From Marinisporobacter balticus (GTDB taxonomy: Bacteria; Bacillota; Clostridia; Peptostreptococcales; Thermotaleaceae): DNA of 31,467 nucleotides. The stretch spans positions 1 through 31,467 of the forward strand of contig NZ_SLWV01000037.1 of assembly GCF_004345705.1 (NCBI RefSeq), read 5' to 3'. Numbering within the stretch: position 1 is the first letter of the stretch; each line of letters opens with the position of its first letter. A model generated the notes under the pieces. That model was given only the letters and a program-made list of their open reading frames with translations. It had not been told where the DNA came from and did not search any database. Shown here one piece after another: positions 8,132 through 16,800 of the stretch. The translations under genes and the position numbers were made by a program.

Positions 8132-8164
8132 GTAATTAGGAAATAGCCTGGGTTTTTTCCAAAT

Positions 8165-8312
8165 TTAGATGATTTCATGTATTTTCTCAAGCAGTAGTAC
8201 TTTTGTACGTAGCATATCAAAATTATTACCGGTATACATAATTCGGTTTATTACTTTTAATTTATTTACACTACCCTGTGCTAAACCGTTACTGTATTCA
8301 TAAGTAATTGCA
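8165..8312 (-). pseudogene. C-terminal remnant of an ISL3-like transposase
   Basis: The minus strand reads in one frame as about 48 codons ending in a stop: KNAITYEYSNGLAQGSVNKL followed by KVINRIMYTG and a Leu/Lys-rich tail. YSNGLxEGxNNxxK is the C-terminal signature of ISL3-family (DDE) transposases. Everything upstream of this is missing, so it is an inactive scrap. Confidence 0.65.
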
Positions 8313-8358
8313 TTCTTAACTACTTATATAATAGCTTTATTAAATCGGAGAAAGGCAG

Positions 8359-8961
8359 CTGATTACTAAGGTACAATCGAAGCAGGATAATCGGGTTTAT
8401 TATATTGCTCTTACCGAAAAGGGTTTAGGTATCATTGAAAAACTTAATAAAAATCAGATGAACAAATTGCAAAGCAGTTTGAATATTTAGGGCATGAAGA
8501 GTTATTTAGAGTCTTGGAAGCCATGAACATTATAAAGAACAAAATCTCAGAAAGATTGTATCCAATTATCATCTGCAATTTTGTTGAAGATGACGTGGCG
8601 TATTTGATTTTGAGACATCAGATTTTATATCCAGTTGAATATGGTTTATCTTCAGCCTTTGTCAACGATGTAAATATGGTAGTACATTAATGTATAGAAC
8701 ATTTTGATACAAGAAAAGAATGTATACTGATTGTAGAAGTGGACGGATGCAGACTCAGAAGTGTTGAAATTGCTAAATCTGATGCTAAAACGGTGAAATC
8801 AAGATTTTTTTCTCCTTGAAACTATAATTAAACTAAAAACAGCAAGACACATCTATAAAAGCAAAGGATTCAAAATAACCCATACACAGGAAAATCCGGC
8901 ATGCGGAAATAACGTTATAGAAGAGCGTTGGGATATGAATATTATAACTCCTCTTATTTGA
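8359..8961 (+). pseudogene. Decayed MarR-GNAT fusion protein (regulator-acetyltransferase)
   Basis: Three frames carry successive parts of a MarR-type HTH joined to a GNAT acetyltransferase. The first is the MarR wing and following helix (LITKVQSKQDNRVYYIALTE, KGLGIIEKL). After a frameshift near 8470 comes FEYLGHEELFRVLEAMN, then the GNAT start (VEDDVAYLILRHQILYPVEY, with a stop after VNMVVH). Last come RKECILIVEVDG and the C-terminal motif LKTARHIYKSKGF ... NVIEERWDMN ending at 8961. The central acetyl-CoA-binding segment is deleted between FFLLE (about 8805) and LKTARHIYK (about 8835). The N-terminus and start are also lost. The gene is dead. Intact relatives are known as HTH-containing GNAT proteins. 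Confidence 0.7.
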
Positions 8962-9324
8962 ATTAGTAGAAAAAAGAAATAATCATGACATACGGTGCAA
9001 AAAAATTATCTGCTATCATGGTGGTATATTTATACCTTAAATCAGTGGCTTGTAAACATACTCTGCTGACAAGTGTAAATGTCAAAGAATTTTGGTGAGA
9101 TTTATGATTGGAATGATGACAAACACCCAAGGCAATTTATTCTAATGTACAGTTTTTTTAATACCTTAAAATTTAAGTGTATTTTTAGAGATAACACCCC
9201 ATACTCAAATAAAAATGAAAAATTCCACAGTGAAGCAGAAACCTAAAAACAAGCATTCGCTATTTATGGGGAAGACAAAATCATCTGAGTATGCTACTAT
9301 TTTTACAGAAAAGGAGGGATCATT
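8962..9324. other. Gap without a recognisable gene
   Basis: About 360 bases with stops in all frames. A short open stretch (MSKNFGEIYDWNDDKHPRQF, near 9080-9140) reads like protein but matches no family I can name. It may be further gene debris. The AGGAGG at 9312-9317 belongs to the next gene. Confidence 0.5.
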
Positions 9325-9789
9325 TTGAATCAAGAAAAAATTGGGGGATTTATAGCTGAGGTCCGAAAAGAAAAAGAAATGACACAGGCAGAGCTTGGTG
9401 CAAGGCTTGGAGTGACAAACAAAACTATTTCTCGATGGGAAAATGGAAACTATATGCCAGATATATCCTTAATGCAATCCTTGTGTGAAGAACTTGAAAT
9501 CAGTATTAATGAATTTCTAAGTGGAGAAAGAATTAGTGATGAAGATTTCCGAAAAAAGGCTGATAGCAATATAATTTCTTCTCTAAATCGAGAAAAGTTA
9601 ATTCGGCGAGAAAAGAGAGCTAGTGACTTTTTTGGTGGAGCGGGAACAGGTATCTTGCTGTCTGCTTTATATTCTCCAGATTCTATAAGAAGAACAGTGG
9701 TTAGTGTTATTGGAATAGCAATGATTTGCATAGGTTGGTATTGCAGAGCAAAATTAGACAGATATATAATTGATAAAAGTGAAAACTAG
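9325..9789 (+). CDS. XRE-family HTH regulator with C-terminal membrane segments
   Basis: A 154-aa protein starting at TTG, seven bases after a perfect AGGAGG. Residues 6-62 are a Cro/CI-type helix-turn-helix (VRKEKEMTQAELGARLGVTN, KTISRWENGNYMPDISLMQ, LCEELEISINEFLSGE). A charged linker (LNREKLIRREKRASDF) follows, then one or two hydrophobic helices (GAGTGILLSALYSP and TVVSVIGIAMICIGWYC). This is a common architecture in Firmicutes for membrane-tethered regulators of nearby envelope or resistance genes. No intact partner gene adjoins it now: it sits among pseudogenes, so its target may be lost or distant. Confidence 0.85.
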   Translation: MNQEKIGGFIAEVRKEKEMTQAELGARLGVTNKTISRWENGNYMPDISLMQSLCEELEISINEFLSGERISDEDFRKKADSNIISSLNREKLIRREKRASDFFGGAGTGILLSALYSPDSIRRTVVSVIGIAMICIGWYCRAKLDRYIIDKSEN

Positions 9790-10239
9790 ATTTAACTGTT
9801 AAACAAAATAAGCATAACTTACCTCAATAGTGATGAATTTTCAATTAGGTTTAGATGAACTTTGAAAAACAGATACATGTGTACCGTTTTCAAAAGTTTG
9901 GGAACATTGTGTTTAGATAAGTTCAATCTTCTAGTAAAATTCATTTTGAGGTTAAAACAGGTATCTAATTATTTAAAATGTAATCCTAAAATGGCATAAG
10001 GAATTAAAAATAGGCATAGATACCTTAACCCAAAACTTATCTAGTATGAATTTGCAATCGTATAGGGCGGTGATATCCCACGATATTCCAAATGTATAAC
10101 GGAGTTCCATTGAAATCAAGGGGTATACTCTATGGAGTTAAAGATTTTTTAGACAATAGACGGTACAATATAACATATAATGGAAATACTTGTGCAGATC
10201 CTCATGCCGGAAAGAATGCTGTGCTTGCTGCAAATGCAT
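9790..10239. other. Gap without a recognisable gene
   Basis: About 450 bases with no ORF that looks like a real protein, no clear terminator after the XRE gene and no RNA gene I can recognise. Open frames near 10092-10298 on the plus strand run antisense to transposase debris and look accidental. Confidence 0.45.
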
Positions 10240-10425
10240 ATTTTTTTTCGAATGTTTCAGACATAACAATTTTCTTGGATGTTCGGCTCCTTTTATAGAC
10301 CAACTTATACCATTATTTTTCATTCTATTTGGTAAAACATTTCGTATGCTGCCTTCGGTAAATTATCACCTAATTTATCTGTATACTTTATTAGTGCTTC
10401 AAAGTTATTTTTAGAATAAGTATAA
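10240..10425 (-). pseudogene. Possible ISLre2 (UPF0236)-like transposase remnant
   Basis: The minus strand reads FEALIKYTDKLGDNLPKAAY then, after a break, RMKNNGISWSIKGAEHPRKL. Both resemble the C-terminal region of ISLre2-family transposases, where a YxxxxGxxLPxAxY segment precedes an RMSxRxxxWSxxGA motif. The intervening residues and both ends are missing. Recognition is by motif only, so the family name is tentative. Confidence 0.45.
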
Positions 10426-10555
10426 AGTTGTGATTAATTTTCTTTTTACTTTTCAATATCGTTGAAATTTATCATTGTATTGGTTAAAATATTATTATCC
10501 ACATAAAATACTCCTCTCAATATTGTTGTGGTAATTACATTATATGGAGATTTTA

Positions 10556-10840
10556 TGTGAATAGAAAGAATAAACAGTATGGTATTTACTGGGTGTAATT
10601 CTTTTATTTTGGCTATTCGTTATATTGACACTAGTGACAATTATGTTGTCTTTTGTATTATCAGGAAGGGAGACCTATTTTGTTGATAATTACAGTGTCT
10701 CAAGTACCCAAATAAATAATTTAGCGAATATAAAATATCTTCTGAGTTTGATTAGAGATTTAGATGAATCTTTTTTGCGCTTTAAGCCAATATCGGTTGT
10801 CCTATTGGTTTTAATGGGAATTAGGATATACGTTACTTAA
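10556..10840 (+). pseudogene. Fragment of a small membrane protein, probably broken
   Basis: A basic start (GTG, NRKNKQYG) is out of frame with the following hydrophobic segment (WYLLGVILLFWLFVILTLVT, from 10580). That segment continues as an extracytoplasmic-looking stretch (SGRETYFVDNYSVSSTQINN) and a second hydrophobic end (ISVVLLVLMGIRIYVT). A single frameshift near 10580 would join them. I do not recognise the family. The window from 10841 to 11032 holds more unassigned open stretches but no gene. Confidence 0.35.
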
Positions 10841-11032
10841 CAGCTTGAGTAATGAGGACAGCAATGTATTTAATATTTTGGAAAAGCATCAATAATATAA
10901 CTCTTACACCAAGGGGCTTACCCGCTTTAGGGGACATTATTATAACCGCGACAATGCAGACAGAATAGATTACGCTTTTGGAACACAAATAAATATAAAA
11001 TCAAAATGCAATCAAAGGAAGGAAAAATTATT

Positions 11033-11233
11033 ATGCCATTAATAACAATCGAGAGTGGAAGTTTAACAATAGAACAGAAAGAGGAACTGATTAAAAAAAT
11101 GACTAAGGTTGCCTCCGAAATTACCAATGTTCCAAGCGAGTTTTTCTTAGTTACAATAAAAGAACTTTCTGATAGTAATATAGGTATTGGAGGAAAAACA
11201 ATTGATAAAATTAAAGCAGGCTATAGAAAATAA
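11033..11233 (+). CDS. 4-oxalocrotonate tautomerase family protein
   Basis: A 66-aa protein of the 4-OT/tautomerase superfamily. The start is the ATG at 11033 behind AAGGAAGG, which places the catalytic Pro directly after the initiator Met (MPLITIESG), as required for the N-terminal proline acting as general base. The helix LTIEQKEELIKKMTKVASEI, the second strand (EFFLVTIKEL) and the GIGGKTIDKI tail match the family. The usual Arg11-type substrate residue is not obvious, so the natural reaction is unclear. Such proteins are cytoplasmic hexamers. The gene stands alone between pseudogenes, which suggests it survived the decay around it. Confidence 0.85.
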   Translation: MPLITIESGSLTIEQKEELIKKMTKVASEITNVPSEFFLVTIKELSDSNIGIGGKTIDKIKAGYRK

Positions 11234-11354
11234 GGGATTCTCTAAGGGAATACCAGATTCATAAGACATGATTATCATCGCCACAAGGCACGTGGAGACT
11301 ATAGTAGCACTATCATCAAAATGCGTTGTCTTAATGTAACACAGGTTTTGTTTT

Positions 11355-12081
11355 TTGTTGGGTGAATTAGATGGAAAACTTGTCAATAACCTTGTAGAGC
11401 TAGGATTCCCAAATGATAAAGTATCCTTTCAGGAAGCATTGAAGCTTATTGCAGATATCGAACTGCTGCAAAAAACTGTGATCGTGATTGATGAGTACCA
11501 TTTGCTAAACGGTACTGATATAGGACTTTTATTGAGTTTCTCGTAGTAAATGAAATTAATCATCTCCATATTGTCTTAACTACTCGTTTTATTGATCTCC
11601 CAAGCATGGAAGAGCTTTTTCTCAAGGGTTATCTATACCACATTACAAAGGAAACCTTTGAGCTTATGCCGAATGAAATCATAAAATATTACAAACTGTG
11701 CGGAATCAGTATTAAGGTTACCGAGGCGCAGGCAGTACATATGTGGGGGAATGAAAATGCAAAGAAGTATTTAGTCAAAATTACCAGAATAAACGCTTTT
11801 ATAAATTATGATATTAGTTCCAAGACTTATCAAATTCACAACATTTTCACAAATATCTTGCAGCCATGCATTATTTTTATGAAGCTAGTGATTTTGACAA
11901 CCTGCTTTTGGCAGTGGAGCTCGACAAGACAAACAGCATTGTAAATGAGCAAAAAGAACTGCTGATTAAATATTTTGAGGAATGTCCTGAGGAGTACAAA
12001 GCAGTAGTCCCGACCCTGCGGAGCTTGAAATTTGCATTGCTTTGCGAATTGCTTAAAAGTAGATATGAAGAATTAAAATGA
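11355..12081 (+). pseudogene. Decayed LuxR/MalT-like ATPase regulator
   Basis: Pieces of one large regulator appear in order across shifting frames. The first is LGFPNDKVSFQEALKLIADI with the Walker-B-like VIVIDEYHLLNG. After a frameshift near 11525 come LHIVLTTRFIDLPSMEELFL, YHITKETFELMPNEIIKYYK and, after an internal deletion near 11735, HMWGNENAKKYLVKITRINA. After a further shift near 11850 come AMHYFYEASDFDNLLLAVEL and a short tail to a stop at 12079-12081. This is the STAND-ATPase middle of MalT-type LuxR activators. The P-loop N-terminus and the C-terminal LuxR DNA-binding domain are gone, so it cannot work as a regulator. Confidence 0.75.
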
Positions 12082-12082
12082 T

Positions 12083-12125
12083 AAACCCGAGTGGAATGAA
12101 TTAATAATACATTCCACTCGGGTTT
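12083..12125 (+). terminator. Intrinsic terminator after the LuxR/MalT-like pseudogene
   Basis: A perfect 16-bp stem (AAACCCGAGTGGAATG at 12083-12098 with CATTCCACTCGGGTTT at 12110-12125), with an 11-base loop and T-rich 3' arm, sits directly after the last stop codon. Confidence 0.85.
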
Positions 12126-12173
12126 CTTATGTGAAATAGAAATCTAATGCATCTGATTGAATAAATCAAGTTT

Positions 12174-12202
12174 CAAAAAAACCACCTGCTATTCAGATGG
12201 TT
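12174..12202 (-). terminator. Intrinsic terminator of the AraC regulator (minus strand)
   Basis: On the minus strand AACCATCTG (12202-12194), a five-base loop and CAGGTGGTT (12188-12180) are followed by a run of T. The hairpin lies 12 bases after the stop of the AraC-type gene. There is one G-T pair in the stem. Confidence 0.85.
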
Positions 12203-12213
12203 CTAATTGTAAA

Positions 12214-12936
12214 TCATTGTATAGAAATACTATTTCTATACTCTAATGGAGTCTTTTTTATAAATCGCTTAAACACAATAGAGTAATAATTTTGTGTATT
12301 AAAGCCAACAGATATGGCTATATCTAGAAGAAGTAAATCCGTATTTTCAAGCAAATATTTGCTTTTTTCAACTCTATAATTATTTAGGAAATTAGAAAAA
12401 GTAAAGCCAGTTTCTTTCTTAAACACTTTACAAAAGTAGCTTTTATTGATAGATAAATCATTGCATAAATTATCTAAATTGATGCAGTCGGTATAATTTG
12501 TATGTATGTATTGGATAGCTTTTTTTACATGTAGACTAAATTTCAAGCTACTCATTCCCTTACTAAATTTACTATCAGAAATATTCAATAGGATAGCAGG
12601 CAGATATTCTATGCAACTCTTTGGTTTAAAGGGAATACAATGAGTGTCATTTTTTTCACAGTTAAAAGGTCCTATGATGAAATAGCCTTTATATTTATCA
12701 AATCTAGATATGGAAACCACTACGAAATGAATATCATTTACATAGCTTAAATTACAGCTAAGCAAATCATCAGAATTAAAATGGATATCTTTATAAACCG
12801 TACAATGATTAAATATTTTTTGGATTATAGGAGCATAGCCTATCTTACAAATCTCATTAAAATCAATATCTATTGCTAATATTGGTAGACTGCAGCAGTT
12901 ATAGAAATCAGAAATAATATCATTTATGATTTTCAA
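12214..12936 (-). CDS. AraC family regulator of the heme/iron locus
   Basis: A 240-aa protein if started at the TTG at 12936, which follows GGGAGGT by a normal distance. The open frame runs 38 codons further upstream, but that part is hydrophobic, lacks a ribosome site and crosses promoter DNA. Residues 5-140 form a sensor domain with several cysteines (FYNCCSLPILAIDIDFNEIC, KIGYAP), reminiscent of PocR-type ligand domains. Residues about 140-235 are a typical AraC double helix-turn-helix (LDNLCNDLSINKSYFCKVFK, AISVGFNTQNYYSIVFKRF, KTPLEYR). It is divergent from the NEAT genes across a Fur-box-like site, so it probably regulates heme or iron acquisition. The Cys-rich sensor could bind metal or heme; that is speculation. 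Confidence 0.85.
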   Translation of the reverse strand: MKIINDIISDFYNCCSLPILAIDIDFNEICKIGYAPIIQKIFNHCTVYKDIHFNSDDLLSCNLSYVNDIHFVVVSISRFDKYKGYFIIGPFNCEKNDTHCIPFKPKSCIEYLPAILLNISDSKFSKGMSSLKFSLHVKKAIQYIHTNYTDCINLDNLCNDLSINKSYFCKVFKKETGFTFSNFLNNYRVEKSKYLLENTDLLLLDIAISVGFNTQNYYSIVFKRFIKKTPLEYRNSISIQ

Positions 12937-13029
12937 ATAAATACACCTCCCTAAAAATAAGTAATATATGGTTATAAAAAAACAAATATGATGAAGTCCA
13001 TCTATTAATAATGATATAAAATACTTTAT

Positions 13030-13048
13030 AACAATGATAATCAATACC
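13030..13048. promoter_or_regulatory. Fur-box-like operator
   Basis: The 19 bases centred on ATGATAATCA match the classic Fur consensus (three GATAAT-type repeats) at about 15 of 19 positions. The site lies between the divergent AraC gene and the NEAT gene cluster, roughly 95 bases from the first and 100-210 from the second. On the minus strand a TTGATT within it could be the -35 of the AraC promoter (17 bases from TTTTAT). This placement fits iron-dependent repression of both sides. The 13049-13149 stretch has no gene. Confidence 0.65.
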
Positions 13049-13149
13049 AATTACATGTTATATATTATTCCTTATTACTATGAATTTGTCAAATAAAAAA
13101 TAATAGTAGATTTAGGGTAATAGCCAAAATGTAAAGGAGTAAGTTGATC

Positions 13150-13263
13150 ATGTTATTCATTCCTTGGAAAAAAATGATCACTATTTGTTTCAAAGCAACA
13201 AAAGAAAGAAAAATAAAAAAAATACAAAAAGGAGTGGTTTTATGTTTTCAAATAAGAAAATAA
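13150..13263 (+). CDS. Possible 37-aa leader ORF overlapping the first NEAT gene
   Basis: An ATG at 13150 with a strong AAAGGAG ribosome site about ten bases upstream opens a 37-codon frame that ends (TAA 13261-13263) inside the NEAT gene, 22 bases past its start. The peptide begins MLFIPWKKMITICF and then becomes very basic (KATKERKIKKIQKG). Its first bases overlap a TGATCAT/ATGATCA stem. I do not recognise it. The overlap means ribosomes leaving it could reinitiate at the NEAT start, so it may be a leader peptide or coupling device. The strong ribosome site is the main support. Confidence 0.45.
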   Translation: MLFIPWKKMITICFKATKERKIKKIQKGVVLCFQIRK

Positions 13264-13726
13264 AAAAATATACAAAGAATATTATGATTGCTATGATGGC
13301 AGTTCTAATGATGGTTGGAGGAATAGCTCCTATAGTAGCAGATGCTGCTACAGAAACAGTAAATGTAAAAGCCTATAAAGTAGATGGCAGTGGAGATTTA
13401 TCTATGGCAGATGGTTACTTAAATGATCAAGCAGATATAGTTACAAAAAATGGAATTAGCACAATGACATTAACATTTTCTAGTTTTGCAAGTAAAATGG
13501 AAGATATTAAAGTTTCAATAGCTGGTATGGGGGATCAAATTCCTACTACTCCTAAAAAAAATGGAACAGATGGATTTTCATTTGAAGTACCAGATACACA
13601 AACAGATATTGAAGTATCTATGAAATTAAATTTAGGATTTTTCCATCCAGCAGTTGAGTTTATTGTACATCCATATTAATTATGTAATATAAAAAACTCA
13701 ATAAGAAGTAACCAAGGAATGAATAA
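13153..13726. repeat. 15-bp inverted repeats bracketing the first NEAT gene
   Basis: TTATTCATTCCTTGG at 13153-13167 has an exact inverted copy (CCAAGGAATGAATAA) at 13712-13726. The arms lie just before the start and just after the stop of the small NEAT gene. They could pair in the mRNA across the whole gene, or mark the ends of a small mobile cassette. Chance is unlikely for 15 bases at such matched positions but cannot be excluded. Confidence 0.5.
13242..13679 (+). CDS. Secreted single NEAT-domain protein (heme binding)
   Basis: A 145-aa protein started at the ATG at 13242, behind AAAGGAGTGG. Residues 1-35 are a Sec signal peptide (basic N-terminus, hydrophobic core, cleavage near ADA-AT). 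Residues 38-145 form one NEAT domain: NVKAYKVDGSGDLSMADGYL with the SMAxxY heme-contact helix at 54-59, ending in FFHPAVEFIVHPY. There is no LPXTG, membrane anchor or cell-wall domain, so it is probably a diffusible hemophore or pseudo-hemophore. Most heme-binding NEATs carry a YxxxY in the last hairpin. Here the first of those tyrosines is not in place by my alignment and His135 is close by. First gene of the heme locus, followed by a terminator. Confidence 0.85.
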   Translation: MFSNKKIKKYTKNIMIAMMAVLMMVGGIAPIVADAATETVNVKAYKVDGSGDLSMADGYLNDQADIVTKNGISTMTLTFSSFASKMEDIKVSIAGMGDQIPTTPKKNGTDGFSFEVPDTQTDIEVSMKLNLGFFHPAVEFIVHPY

Positions 13727-13774
13727 TGTTTTTATTTAAAAAAATAAAATATTAAGTTTTAAACTATTTATAAG

Positions 13775-13820
13775 AATAAGTTTAAATAGTTATCTACATA
13801 GCTGTTTAAACTTATTTTTG
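13775..13820 (+). terminator. Intrinsic terminator between the NEAT genes
   Basis: AATAAGTTTAAATAGTTA (13775-13792) pairs with TAGCTGTTTAAACTTATT (13799-13816) with two G-T pairs, and TTTT follows. It separates the small NEAT gene from the giant surface protein gene and may let some transcripts through. Confidence 0.75.
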
Positions 13821-13866
13821 AGCAAATAAAATTCAAACATTAGCAAAAAAAAGGGGGAGCGGATGA

Positions 13867-16800
13867 ATGGTTTTAAAAAAAATGAGTAAGAGCATGAGTA
13901 TGCTATTGATCATGACGCTTATAATAGGATTAGTTCCACAAACAGCAAGAGTTGCGTTTGGTGAAGGTGGATCAAGTAGTCAAGAAGAGACGGTAGCTAA
14001 AACCGTTTATGGAGAAGTATATCTAGAAGGCGAATATTATGATGGACTGCCTTGTGTTTCCTGGGATAAAGATCTCAAAGGCGAAATAGATGGCTATGAC
14101 GAGAATGAAGACCTACAAAAATATTTTAAGAAGATGTTAGGAGCAAGACAGATATATAGTGATGAGTACCGTGGAAATTCTGATGTGAAAAAGAGTAAAA
14201 GGGAAATTACCCTTGGGATAAAAAGAAGTGATTTATTAGAAGATATAAAAATAATTAATGAATATTTAGATGAGAATGATGAATGGAAAGAGGAAGTAAT
14301 AGCCGATAAGGATGATATGAAAGTTATAAGAAGCTATAAAGAAAATGCTGTATTTGCAACAGATAGTAAAATAAAGTACGACGAAAAGATTGAATATAAC
14401 CATAGAAAAATTAAAGTAGAGTTAAAAAGAAAAAATGAAGATAAAAAAACTATTGAAATAAAAATAAAAAATCTGAAAATGAGAGTTGAAGATATACCAA
14501 CAAAACGCAATATGGATATTAGCAAAAAAGGATTGTATGAAGTACAAGTAAGAGGGTTGGAACTAAATAGTAATAAGATAGAAGATCAAGTTGGAGAACA
14601 TTTTAGTTGGTCTATAGCTAGATATAGAGTGGAAGATGAACAGAACTATCTTGAAGTAGGGTATTTAAGTATAGCCACTGGAGTTTTAATGGATATGGAA
14701 ATATATGTAGAGGGTAAAAAAACAGAATATACTTCCACAATAAGAGAGTACGGAAAGCATAATACTACTTATTACAAGGTTCCTGTATCAAGTGTAGATT
14801 CAGAAATAAAGATGAGCATACCATATGCAGGTAAAACTTATGAAACTAGAATTGTAATATGGAAAAATACATTTAAAGCCATTGAGAATGATGAGAAAGA
14901 AACAGAAAAAGAAAAAGCAGTAAGAAGATTAGAAGAAGCAATAGCTAAAGAAATAGAAAAAGAAAAATATACAGAAGAAAGCTACAAAAAATATGAGGAT
15001 GCATTTAAAAATGCAAAAGCAGTCAATAAAGAAACCGCAAAAGTAGAAGAAATTAAAAAGGCAGCAGATGATTTAGAAAAAACAATAGATGAACTAAAAA
15101 TAAAAGAAGGAGAGGTTAATACCAACATAAATGTAACAAAGGACGGAGAATATGAAGTAGATATAGATATGTTATTTGACGATGGAAAACCAAATAGTAT
15201 ATTACCAAATATGATAGAAGATAAAGCCATTTATGTAGTAAAGGAAGATAAGAAATATGTTAGATTAAAAGTAAAAAAAGCAGCTGAACAAGCATTTAAG
15301 GTAATGCCTAGAAAAATATTTATTGATGGAACAGAGGTAGCATCTGATTATGAAAAAGTAGATGGCGTATCTGTGATAGAATTTGAGGTTAATAAAGTAG
15401 ATTCAGAAATAAAGATGGACTTTGCAAATAAAAAACATGTGATTGTTTTAGATAAGGATACATTTTATAAAATACCAGTATTGGTGGATGATATTAGTAA
15501 AAGTGGACTATACAAATTAGAAATAAAAGGTTTGAAAGACGATAATGATGAAGAATCTATGGCAGCACAATATGTAGGAAGAGAAGGAACTGATCCTATA
15601 AATGTAGCGAAGATAGAAGTGAAGGATGGAAAAAGAGAGTTTATCGTAAATGTAAAAAGAAGCGATTGGATGCATGATATAAAAATAGAAGTAAATGGGA
15701 AAATCGTTCCACATCATCTAAAAGTAATTAAAACCTATGAAAATATGGTAAATGAGGAAGGAAAACACCCAACAGATAGTGAAATGCGTTTTGAAATTCC
15801 AAATATTGATGCAAAAATCAGAATGTATTTACAGGCTCTTCCAATGGGGCTCTATGAAAAAGTATTTAGAATGATCCCACAAAAAAATACCTTAAAATTA
15901 CTAGAAGAATATGAAGAAACAGAAAAAGAAAAAGCTATAAAAAAATTACAAGATATAATGAAAGTGTCTGTAGACAAAAATAAAAAATACACAGAAGAAA
16001 GCTATAAAACATATGAAAATGCATTAGAAGCGGCAAAAACAATTGATACAAAAACAGCTACAGTACAAGAAATATATAAAGCAGCAAAAGTACTAGAAGA
16101 AGCTATAGCTGGATTAGAAGAAAAAATAGAAATAACCATTGATAAGAATCATTTACAACAAGACATTAAAGGTATTACTGATAAAAAGAAAAAAATAGTG
16201 ATCAATAAAATAACAAAAGAATTGGCGGAAAAAGCGAATGTAACGGTAGAAGTAGGAAGTATAAAAGATGCAACGATTAAAGTACAAGCAAAACTAAATA
16301 CTGAAGGAAAGAAAGAAGCGATACTTCCTAAATTAGAAATAACATCAAATTATGGAAATGTAACAATGACAGCAGGAACGAAAATCGTAGGGGATAAAAA
16401 CTGGGATGAAACAATAAAAATGCCAAGTATTGTAACAGAAAAACTAATTACAAAGCAAAATAGTATACAAACAGCAGCAATAAAAGTAGGCTCTGAGAAT
16501 GGAACATTAACTTTTGATCAGCCAGTAAAAATAGTGTTTTCGGGGCAAGCCGGTAAGAAAGTAGCTTATATAACAAATGGAAAAGCACCTGTAGAAATTA
16601 CGCATACTCTTTTAGCAAACCAAAACAATACAAGAGCTGCAAAAGATGCTATGGATAAGACTAATGTAGGAGAAGCTAAATTAGATGTAAATGGTGACTT
16701 AATCGTTTGGACAACACATTTTACAACCTTTGTTATGTATGAAGAAACTACTGATAATCCTTCAGGTCCAGGTTCACATTCAGATGTGCTTGAGGATGGA

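Noticed and set aside
10092..10414. Two overlapping plus-strand frames of 68 and 74 codons
   Set aside because: They run opposite to transposase-like debris, lack ribosome sites, and one has an implausible Cys-rich start (MCRSSCRKECCACCK).
12937..13050. 38-codon N-terminal extension of the divergent AraC regulator
   Set aside because: It is hydrophobic, crosses the promoter and Fur-like site, and has no ribosome site; the TTG at 12936 follows GGGAGGT.
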